Shown here one piece after another: positions 55,379-63,224 of a stretch of 64,000 nt of DNA. The translations under genes were made by a program, and so were the position numbers. Location: assembly GCA_009763385.1 (NCBI GenBank), contig CM019825.1:114757131-114821130 (forward strand), in the 5' to 3' direction. The stretch comes from Coix lacryma-jobi var. lacryma-jobi. Lineage: Eukaryota; Streptophyta; Magnoliopsida; Poales; Poaceae. The notes beneath the pieces were generated by a model that made no database searches, was not told the DNA's origin, and saw nothing but the letters and a program-made list of their open reading frames with translations. Within the stretch, counting starts at the first letter, position 1. Each line of letters starts with the position of its first letter.

Positions 55379-55877
55379 AAATTTACCAGCAGTTACTAAC
55401 ATAATGTTCTAGAAATCGTACAGATTTTTACTATAAAAACAGCTCAAAAACATCTAAAATATTCCTCTTGATTAGTGGACATGGCATGCAAGTGGAAGGC
55501 AGTTTTGGGTCATGTACACAGTGAGGGCAAAAGGACATTAGGACGTTCTAGCATCGACATTCTTTCCTCTTATACACGATAGTAAAGAATTGTCAAGGTC
55601 CAGTTCTTAACTTCAAATAAAGCATACACCTCTTAGTTGTTGTACTAATCTTCTTTTGTCTTGTGTATGCTTTCTCAGATCAAACCTTGATAACCTTTAC
55701 ATTTGTAGCTTAATCTATCCTTTTTTTTCAAAGAGGCAGGGGAGCAGAGCATCTTTATATCATAGAGAGAGAATGGAGCTTCGTCTATCAGGATCTGGCA
55801 TGAAAAATATTTCTGCCCAAATTTTTCGCAAGTAAACTTCTCTTCCTTTCAAACGTTAAACTTAATAAACAAATTTG

Positions 55878-55933
55878 TCCTTAACTCCCAAAACACTACA
55901 GAAAATTCGTCCTTAACTCCCAAAACACTACAA
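55878..55933. repeat. Tandem duplication with 32-bp period in the PPR intron
   Basis: TCCTTAACTCCCAAAACACT starts at 55878 and again at 55910. Confidence 0.8.
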
Positions 55934-56260
55934 AAAGTTGACCACAGTTATCTAATTAGAATCTCATTCACTCAGTCAGATAATATGAACTAATTAAAAG
56001 GACATAAGACATCTGTAGAGTATAGAGATAGTCCTATTTATTACCTAATCAAAATTTCCTTTTCCCACATTTCATAGTACTAGTTAGCCATCACATGGTT
56101 CCAAAATAGGCCCACAAATCTTCAACCAAGTTATATCTAATCTACAGAACATATGCCAAGAAACTTAAACTGGCAATTTTCCACCATGCAGTAGTATTCA
56201 CGATGAGAAGCCCACTAAATTTTGGACTATCAGTCTGACACCATAAAAGACAATGCTCAC

Positions 56261-57117
56261 CTCCTGCAGTAGGCAACAGCAGATATCGCGGCATTATAAA
56301 GAATCGCCTCACGGAACTCCATCTCCAAGGGTAACCTTGCCACAATCTCCAAGACCACATCAGCCATGTCGCACAGTCCAAGCGAAACAAAAGCTGTCAA
56401 CCATGCCATTGGCGATACTGGCACCGGCTGCTTCTCCCGCAGCCACTGGAACAGGTGTGCACACCCCAACGCGAGCCCCTCTTCGGACATCCTCCACATC
56501 AATTCCATGCACTCCTCCTCGCTGAGGTTCCTGTGGCTGTATCCGGACATGAACTCGGCGAATCCTTGTTCCCCCGCCGCAGCAGGGCACCTCGCAAAGG
56601 CTAGTATTTCTTCCATGGCTGCCGTGGTGGTGCAAGCACCGCTTACCCCTTCTTGGATTCGCAAGAAGGAGGTCGGGTCCAACCACTCGCATTCTTCGTC
56701 GCCGTCGTCCTCTTCTTCTTGGTGTGGTTCCTCGCGCTGCGCTCGAAAGGGGCTGACAGGCGGGTCCCACTGGTCCAACTCCTCACCACCGTCCTCGTCT
56801 TCATCCTCCGAGGCGCCGCCACGGGTCGGGCCCAACCAGCCGCCCTCGTCATCCGTATCCTCCCGGGTGCCATGTGTGGCAGGTCCTCCCCAGCATGCCA
56901 CCGCCTCGTCCCCATAGTCACTGTCTTCTCTTCCTTGTCCTTCAAAGAAACGGTGCGGAGGGTAGGCGGCTGGGCGACTTCGAGACCACCAGGTTTGGAA
57001 TTGGGAATGGAAGCATTTGGAGGACGGGGAAAATTTCAGGGTGCAGCCAAGGTGGAGGGTGCGGAGAGTCGGGGAGGCGAAGGAGAAGGAAGGAAGCTGC
57101 TGGGCCAATAGCGCCAT
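56261..57117 (-). CDS. EMB1006: PPR protein, exon 1 (EMB1006-type, transit peptide and N-terminal domain)
   Basis: The chosen start is the ATG at 57117 (MALLAQQLPSFSFASPTLRT), which opens a Ser/Arg-rich, low-acidic N-terminus typical of a chloroplast transit peptide. The frame is also open upstream to 57267, but that would put charged sequence before it. After the transit peptide comes an acidic Asp/Glu/Gly/Pro-rich region (about residues 70-160), then EEILAFARC, LSEEECMELMWRMSEEGL and EFREAILYNAAISAVAYC, matching the N-terminal part of EMB1006 up to its first repeat. It ends ...TGC AGG AG before the donor GTGAGC; AG plus the first A of exon 2 makes Arg, followed by YDDAW. An LTR element begins 143 bases upstream of the ATG. 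Confidence 0.88.
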
Positions 57118-57259
57118 TTCCGGCGAGTGGCAAATACGGTGGTGGCAAGTCACGGGCGAACACAGAAGGCGCCGCTCGTTGACACGGATGCCACAGCGGT
57201 GTTGCTCACGCGCGCGTCGAGGAGCGGCGGAGAGTGTGCGGAGGACGTAGATGCGAGGA
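57118..57259 (-). promoter_or_regulatory. Remaining 5' flank of the PPR gene
   Basis: Only 142 bases separate the PPR start codon from the LTR element at 57260. I see no clear TATA box in it on the minus strand. Either the promoter is TATA-less and short, or the LTR region contributes. Confidence 0.4.
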
Positions 57260-57657
57260 TGTAACATATGGGATTGAAGGCCCAGCGATGCCCACTAAAG
57301 TTTAGTGGCTGGAGCTGTTAAAAATAATTTTTAGTGGAGGTGTTTGGAACTTTAGTGACTAAAAGTAACTAAATTTTAGTGGCTAAACTTTAGGGGTGGC
57401 AACCAAACACCCTCTAAGTCCATGGGCCGTTAAGTGTATTGGCCCAGGAGAAAGACTAAGTTCTAAACTACGTAACAGAGTTATATCGTGGAGGAGGAAA
57501 AGAAGAAAATATTGAATCGGACTTTGTCCTATCTGTCCACGGCGGCGAATCCTCTCATGTCCCGGCGATCCTCGTCGGCGGCCACTGGAACTACCGGTGA
57601 GAGCATCCTCGTCTTCCTCACGTCCCGGTTCTCACCACTGACGGCCGGGGTGTGACA
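57260..57657 (+). repeat. 5' LTR of the unknown-ORF element
   Basis: TGTAACATATGGG...GGGGTGTGACA. Contains the MITE-like insertion at 57290-57416. The 5 bases before it are GAGGA (a candidate TSD; the partner would lie beyond the window). Confidence 0.8.
57290..57416. mobile_element. MITE-like insertion in the 5' LTR
   Basis: The 5' LTR has about 126 bases here where the 3' LTR has 16. The piece contains a perfect inverted repeat GGTGTTTGG (57339-57347) / CCAAACACC (57403-57411) around AT-rich (A/T)TTTAGTGGCTAAA phrases, as in short DNA-transposon-derived elements of grasses. Superfamily and exact borders are not determined. Confidence 0.5.
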
Positions 57658-57659
57658 GT

Positions 57660-57672
57660 TGGTATCAGAGAC
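57660..57672 (+). promoter_or_regulatory. Primer-binding site of the unknown-ORF element
   Basis: TGGTATCAGAGAC two bases after the 5' LTR end; initiator tRNA-Met type. Confidence 0.75.
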
Positions 57673-58012
57673 GGTGTATCCTCGGCGTAGGTGACCTCAG
57701 GTCCTCTCCGCGCTAGTTATCCGGGTGGCGATGACAACGACGACAACTGTTGGCGCATCGGCGTCAGATCCATTGGTTCGGTGCTGCGACGCGACTTCAT
57801 CGATTTGGCGCAATCCACCTTCAGCCAAGCGGCGCTGCAGCGGCACTTGACTCGGGCTCTTTCATCGAGCTGACGTTGGCGTCACACGACGGGCGGTGTG
57901 ATTGGGGGTGAGTCTGTTTCCTTCGATCCGAGGTCTATTCTCTTGAGCAGCCATCCGGGTACGGGGAGGGTCGCGCGACAGTGTTCCGATTTCGAGTCAG
58001 GGTGGCCTTCAT

Positions 58013-58458
58013 TTGCAGCAGCGAGCACCTTCTCTGTGTTTCGCCCCCAAGGTGTTTGTGGGAATGTCACAAGGGAGTCAGCACCCAATGTTTGATTTAC
58101 TATCTCATTCAGAAATAGTTTGTGATGAGCAACTGCAACTATTTGATGGAATGCTTTGCATGATGTTATCTGGGATGAGGAGCCACATCATAGCTTTGAT
58201 TCATGTGGCCTGTTGCAGCAGCATGCTGAAGCGATAGATGAAGAAATGCAGGGCAAGCAGGAGGTGTCTGATGAAATATTTTGTGAAAGTATGCTATCAG
58301 ATGCAATACCAGCGGACAGTGACACGCACCACTATTTAATGCAACAATTAGCTAAAAGTGGAGATTACTGTGATGAGGAGAAGAAGCTGAATGGTGAACC
58401 ACCTAAATATGATGTTCTCACTCATGTTAGTGGATCTTCCCGTTGCAGCAGTGCATGA
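58013..58458 (+). pseudogene. N-terminal part of the unknown element protein (two frames)
   Basis: Frame 58013-58237 (HPMFDLLSHSEIVCDEQLQL) is continued, after a frame change near 58155, by 58156-58430 (HDVIWDEEPHHSFDSCGLLQ, then DEIFCESMLSDAIPADSD). A second frame change near 58430-58440 leads into the long frame downstream, which is in the original frame. Acidic and without recognised domains. Two compensating indels are the simplest reading; an intron is not excluded. Confidence 0.4.
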
Positions 58459-60025
58459 GTTTAATGAAGTATATCTTGAGGATATTCGTGCATCAGTACC
58501 TGATGAGTGTGTTGAGTTCATGAGTTCAGTGATATCCAAGGGAGATACAAAAGAGATCTCTGATGGAACACGTACTGGGGAACGAGCAACATCAATGGCA
58601 CAGGAGGTGACTTCCTTCTACACTTCCGAGTTTTCAGAGTGTGCTGCTTTCAAAGTATTCAATGAAGTACCTCTTGCTAATGTGATCTGCGATGATGAGT
58701 TGTTGCATGGACTTGACTGTCAAGATACATTAGTGCAGGAAGAAATTCAGTTTGACAAGTTCTTGGATGTGGACATCAACATAATGGTTGATCTGGTCAT
58801 CAAAGATTTGTTCACTCAAAGTAGTGACATGGATACTGAAGATAACATGTTCACTGATATGCCTCTTGAGGTTAGATGGGATGAGGAGATGCAATCTGAT
58901 AATGATTCTAACATGCAGACCAATGATCAAATTCGCAAGTCTGAGTTATTTATTGATGCTTATCTACTAGAAGTGATGCATCAGGAAGCATTCATTTCCC
59001 TATCTTGTCATGGGGTTGACCCTGAGAATGGGGGACATACCAGTCTTAAATACATTCATCCAGAAATGTTCAGTTTGCAAATGCCCTGTATCATTATCCA
59101 CACAACGCATTTGGCTCATTTGTTGTTGATAAGATGCATGGTTTTTGGTGATATCTCCATTTTTTTCAATCAAGTTATGGTGCAAATAACGATCAATCTA
59201 GGCCTATCTGACCAAAGATTTGTTATGCATACCATGCTTTTGGAGAAATATGTATGGGAGTTAAATATTGAGCAGGGACAGAAATGTACCAATTTTTCTA
59301 GACAAGAGTTGAATTATGACAATGAGAATTTTGTCATCTGGAAACAAATGCAAGAATACAATGACCTAACATCTTGGAGGCTCAATGCCTTAAGCCCTCA
59401 ACATTACAAAACTGAAATTGCTAGGAGTCAGTTCAGTCCATGGGATAAAGGTACTACTGCCCATAAGCAGCAACAACTTGAGATATATAGGATATTTGAA
59501 CAGCAATGGGATCCAGGTATCCTTATACCTGTGCTCTTTCACACAAAACCAGTGCTGATTCTTGGCTCATTCAAGAGGTATGCTTGTCAGCTTGTGGTTA
59601 AGGTTACCTGGGGAATTTCTTGTTATTATACCCTTGTGAGGGCCATAATAGATTTGTGTGCATGGGGTTATCATTGCTTGGCAGATGGAAAATCCATAAA
59701 GTGTGTCATGGTTGTCAATCTGCTAGAGCAATCTCCTAGGCTAAAAATTCGGCAACATTTTTGCTTGGCTCTTTGTGTTATCAATTGTTGGCGCAAAGTA
59801 CTAGAATATCAAGCATTTAAGTGTCAGATGCTACAGGAGCTGTACAAAATCAAAAGGATGAAGTTGATCACGGAGAAAAAAATTCGGCAACATTTTTGCT
59901 TGGCTCTTTGTGTTATCAATTGTTGGCGCAAAGTACTAGAATATCAAGCATTTAAGTGTCAGATGCTACAGAAGCTGTACAAAATCAAAAGGATGAAGTT
60001 GATCAGGGGAGAAGATATCTGCTAA
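58391..60025 (+). CDS. Unknown protein of the non-gag-pol LTR element (544 codons)
   Basis: An open frame from ATG 58391 to TAA 60023-60025. The N-terminal half is acidic (VICDDELLHGLDCQDTLVQE, then TEDNMFTDMPLEVRWDEEMQ). The middle is mixed, and the C-terminus is basic, Cys/Leu-rich and tandemly duplicated (IRQHFCLALCVINCWRKVLE twice, 45 residues apart). The phrase VICDDELLHGLD echoes IVCDEQLQLFDG of the preceding frame, hinting at an internal repeat. I see no zinc knuckle, DSG, YxDD, DDE or chromodomain. Not recognised. It could be an element-encoded accessory protein, a captured host gene, or a decayed gag. The true N-terminus probably lies in the region before 58391. Confidence 0.55.
   Translation: MVNHLNMMFSLMLVDLPVAAVHEFNEVYLEDIRASVPDECVEFMSSVISKGDTKEISDGTRTGERATSMAQEVTSFYTSEFSECAAFKVFNEVPLANVICDDELLHGLDCQDTLVQEEIQFDKFLDVDINIMVDLVIKDLFTQSSDMDTEDNMFTDMPLEVRWDEEMQSDNDSNMQTNDQIRKSELFIDAYLLEVMHQEAFISLSCHGVDPENGGHTSLKYIHPEMFSLQMPCIIIHTTHLAHLLLIRCMVFGDISIFFNQVMVQITINLGLSDQRFVMHTMLLEKYVWELNIEQGQKCTNFSRQELNYDNENFVIWKQMQEYNDLTSWRLNALSPQHYKTEIARSQFSPWDKGTTAHKQQQLEIYRIFEQQWDPGILIPVLFHTKPVLILGSFKRYACQLVVKVTWGISCYYTLVRAIIDLCAWGYHCLADGKSIKCVMVVNLLEQSPRLKIRQHFCLALCVINCWRKVLEYQAFKCQMLQELYKIKRMKLITEKKIRQHFCLALCVINCWRKVLEYQAFKCQMLQKLYKIKRMKLIRGEDIC
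59743..60010 (+). repeat. 135-bp tandem duplication inside the unknown ORF
   Basis: The stretch AAAAATTCGGCAACATTTTT...GTTGATCA occurs at 59743-59870 and 59878-60005, in frame (45 codons), with one substitution seen (cagGagctg/cagAagctg). The near identity shows it is much younger than the split between the two LTRs. Confidence 0.88.
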
Positions 60026-60304
60026 GCTTCAGAAGTCAGTACTGCATACATTCTTGACTTGGCTGAGGTGCAGATGCAACTCAGGGAGTGATGATAATTG
60101 TCAGGTTCAACCGGTACTTGAGGACAAGGTCTTTGGAGATGTAATCGTTGCCAGCAAGAGATGTTTCATTCTGTTCATCAAAGGCATTATAAGTACAAAC
60201 GAATTACACCATATTGATGTTATGGAAACACTCATAGTTACATGGGATCCTCGTATTCGTCATGCGGTTGCTTGGGGACAAGCAACATTTTGTGGCGGCG
60301 GAAG

Positions 60305-60588
60305 TGTAACACATGGGATTCAAGGCCTAGCGATGCCATCAGCCAAACTAGTGAGTCCATGGCCGTCAAGTGTATTAGCCGAGAAGGCCTAAGTTCTAAT
60401 CTACATAACAGAGTTGTATCGTGGAGGAGGAAAAGAAGAAAATATTGAATCGGACTTTGTCCTGTTCGTCCACGGCGGCGAATCCTCTCACGTCCCGGCG
60501 ATCCTTGTCGGCGGCCACGGGAACTACCGGTGAGAGCATCCTCGTCTTCCTCGCGTCCCGGTTCTCACCACCAGCGGCCACGGGGTGT
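60305..60588 (+). repeat. 3' LTR of the unknown-ORF element, clipped by a Sirevirus insertion
   Basis: TGTAACACATGGG to GGGGTGT at 60588, where the 5' copy continues GACA. The final GGTGT (60584-60588) would be the Sirevirus TSD. Confidence 0.8.
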
Positions 60589-61004
60589 TGAAGGACCGAA
60601 AGTGCTACCAGAAAGCGACCAGAGGGGGGGGGGGATGAATGGGAGCTTCAAATTCTTTTCAGAAACTTTAAGCCACTGTCCCGAAAATCAACCCTAAGAG
60701 CAAAACCGATGCTCGTGATGTCCACGACCCAAGAGAGTGGGTGGATGTTCCCTAGGAACATAGCGGGACACCACAAAAATTCCCTCGCCCAAGTTCATGC
60801 AGGTCAAGTAGTCACAGGATGAACTTTGGGTAACCTCAACCTCCCCCGAGCAACGCGAGGGGGATTCAGGCTATTTTGCAAGACGGGAAGCCCGATTTCT
60901 GTAGAGCACGAAGTCAGAAATCCAACGCAAAAGCCCAAAACTAAATCCGAAGTCGAACAGTCAAATTGCGGACGAAACAGTGAAGAAACAGCTCTGACCG
61001 GACT

Positions 61005-61285
61005 CTACCTGCGTCCGGTCACTGACCACCGGACGCGTCCGGTCGAGCGAAAATCGATTTGGGAGCTCTCTGTTCCTGACCGGACTCACTGAGCCTGAGC
61101 GTCCGGTCAGCAGTCAAGCGTCCGGTCACAAAAGTCAACCCTGATGAACAGTGTGATGGGTGCGTCCGGTCAGTTAAAGACCGAGCGTTCGGTCAAGTTC
61201 CAGAAAGGCACAGTCAACGTGTTCAACGACCGGACTCTGGACCGTGCGTCCAGTCGTCCCGACCCCAGCGTCCGGTCACCCCAAC
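61005..61285. repeat. GCGTCCGGTC / GACCGGAC motif array in LTR D
   Basis: About ten copies of GCGTCCGGTC or its complement, some back to back as ACCGGACGCGTCCGGT. Same relative position as the CATCGGACGC array of LTR C but a different motif. Confidence 0.7.
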
Positions 61286-62064
61286 GCAGCTCCGTTCATC
61301 CACCAATTCAACTCGATCTCACCCAAAATAAATCCTCAAGGGATCAAACTGGGTGAGAGGAGTCACAAAGATGATAGTGAGCTATCTCTAAGAGATCATG
61401 GCTCGAATCTATCTCCAAATTGATGAATCGAAGAAATTCGGGGGAAGGGTGAAAAACTTGACCCAAAACGAAAATCGACCGATCTACTAGCTCGTGAGGT
61501 TAGATGAGAATTCCTTCGGTGGAAAGAAACGCCTCACGATCTAGAACAACTTGGTTCAAACGGATTTGCAAAAGACGCACCGAGCAAAGAGATCGAACGA
61601 CGAGAAAAACGTGGAGAAAAGCAACCCGCGAAGAACAAGACCAAAACGCGAGTTACAACCACGAAATTGCAACTGTGTGGCTACCACACGCTACAACAGT
61701 GAGATTACGGTCTCACTTCCTCAAAATCTCACGGACACAGAGGTATGGTTCTCTTCTCTGTGGATCTCAGTTCGCTACAGCAGGGATGTGGGAGAGCAGG
61801 AAACCCTAGGTGGAAAATAGCAAATGGCTGAGATAGATGGGGAGGTGGGTGTCTCCCCCTACTTATCCTAATTCTAATTCCCACTCTACCCTAACTAATT
61901 ACAGAGCGAACCAGCTAAACCCTAGGGTTATTCCGGACCAACTCGCGGTAGGTGGTGATCCGACGGCCACGCCCGCACAACTGGTAGCGTTGCCTCGACG
62001 CAACCTCACCGATTGCCGCCACGTGCCGCCACCGCTCTGCTTGTCCTTTCCCGGACGTCGCACC

Positions 62065-62328
62065 CCCGGATTTGTGGCCCAAACCGGGAAACCAGCCTTC
62101 ACAGCCAACCCCCAGTTTTGAGGCCCAAACCAGGAAACCAGCCGACCATCGCCTGAGTTTTGTGGCCCAAACTCAGCAAACCCGCAGCACCCAGGTTTTG
62201 AGGCCCAAACCTGGAAACCGTCCTCAGCCCGAGTTTTGTGGCCCAAACTCGGAAACCATCAGCGCCCAGGTTTTGAGGCCCAAACCTGGAAACCGTCCAC
62301 TCGGTGGTTTTTCTGTGGCTCAACCACC
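62065..62328 (-). repeat. Array of seven hairpins in U3 of LTR D
   Basis: Arms on plus-strand coordinates: 62303-62309/62322-62328 GGTGGTT; 62266-62273/62282-62289 CCAGGTTT; 62229-62236/62245-62252 CCGAGTTT; 62191-62198/62207-62214 CCAGGTTT; 62153-62160/62169-62176 CTGAGTTT; 62111-62134 imperfect; 62065-62072/62081-62088 CCCGG(A/T)TT with one mismatch. Loops are T-G-(A/T)-GGCCC, the complement of the loop in LTR C. Confidence 0.82.
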
Positions 62329-63101
62329 AAACTGAAGCCGTAGAAGGGATGCACCGCCCGTGCACCCCGTCCACCCGCAAGTCTTCGCTCGTCGCTGACC
62401 TAGGCCGTCAGCCACCACAGCTGATCCTCAGGCCACCGGTCCCTCAGTCCAAGCCTCACGTCCACCCTTCGCCACTCTCGGTCCATCGGCACGACACGTC
62501 TCTACTTGACCTTCACCTTGCCTTTGATCACTGTATCCGTGTTCGACACCTGCACAACACAAGGCAAAGAACATGCGCATCATCCCAGTTGACAATCACT
62601 CATCACTCAGAGACTCGGCATAAACCCATGTATCCACAATCTCCCCCTTGATGAGTGCATTGTCAACTACCAACACAAATCATAATGAAATAGAAGAAGG
62701 AAGGAAGATGGAGAGAGAACTTCGACCAAATGACCCAAAAGCATAGCAAAGCCGAAGAAGGTCAAGTGGAAAGAGCAAAACAGCTTGGTTCCCAAAGACA
62801 TGGGCAACGGCTCGACGCAACCAAGCAAAGCAAAGCTAGCCCTCAAGAAGAGGTAGAACAGGCTCAACACCGCTAGCAAGAAAACTTGATACCAATTGAA
62901 AGATCAACTGAAATTCAAGCAAAACAGAGCTAGCCCTCAAGAAGAGGCAGAACGGGCTCAACACCGCTAGCGAGGAAGCTCGAAACCAACTGTTACCAAC
63001 TCAAAAACCAAAAGAGTTTGATACCAATTGAAGAGCTGAAAAGAGCTGAAAATGTTTGTTAATCCCTCAAGAAAGAGACAAAGGCTCAACACAACTAGCA
63101 A

Positions 63102-63224
63102 ACTCCCCCTCAAATAGTGCACACAACCCAGGGAGCTCACATGATTTGTCAATATTTCTCCCCCTTAGTTGAAAATGCACCAGCAAGCAAATGTGCACAA
63201 GCACTCAAGTTTCTCCCCCTTGAC
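63102..63224 (-). promoter_or_regulatory. Additional polypurine-tract copies in Sirevirus D
   Basis: Minus-strand TTTGAGGGGGAGT (63114-63102), CTAAGGGGGAGAAA (63168-63155) and GTCAAGGGGGAGAAA (63224-63210) resemble the functional tract at 62639-62652. Multiple tract copies upstream of the 3' LTR are a known Sirevirus trait. Confidence 0.65.

Larger units (their letters stand above)
49373..56260 (-). other. 6.9-kb intron of the PPR gene filled with nested elements
   Basis: Donor GTGAGC (56260-56255) and acceptor TTTCTTCAG (ending 49373) join exon 1 and exon 2 in phase. Without the solo LTR (49475-55072) and its TSD the intron would be about 1.29 kb. The native part, 55078-56254, is AT-rich with two small tandem duplications and no gene. 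Confidence 0.85.
57260..60588 (+). mobile_element. LTR element without recognisable gag-pol, carrying an unknown ORF
   Basis: LTRs at 57260-57657 (with an inserted MITE-like piece) and 60305-60588 share TGTAACA(T/C)ATGGGATT and a long GTGGAGGAGGAAAAGAAG core; identity is roughly 90%. PBS TGGTATCAGAGAC is at 57660-57672. A GGCGGCGGAAG tract precedes the 3' LTR. The 3' LTR lacks its last four bases because the Sirevirus at 60589 inserted there. The internal 2.6 kb has no zinc knuckle, protease, RT or integrase motif that I can see, but does have a long protein-like frame. Non-autonomous, possibly gypsy-derived by its PBS and polypurine tract style. Confidence 0.78.
60589..62638 (-). repeat. 3' LTR of Sirevirus copy D (2050 bp)
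   Basis: Same ends as LTR C (17903-22471), with hairpin array 62065-62328 in U3 and a GCGTCCGGTC motif array (about 61005-61285) in R/U5. An 11-base G run is at 60624-60634. The putative 5-bp TSD is GGTGT at 60584-60588; its partner lies outside the window. Confidence 0.8.

Noticed and set aside
55310..55380. CRISPR-like direct repeats
   Set aside because: Only two adjacent copies without spacers, in a plant intron; simple tandem duplication.
57267..57267. Upstream in-frame Met of the PPR exon 1 as the true start
   Set aside because: It lies within the LTR of the inserted element (57260 onward) and would place 50 unrelated residues before a good transit peptide; the ATG at 57117 is preferred.
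62667..62879. Leu/Phe-rich minus-strand frame in the Sirevirus 3' region as a possible env-like protein
   Set aside because: Only 70 codons, no signal peptide plus transmembrane arrangement beyond composition bias, and located in the usually non-coding PPT-rich region.
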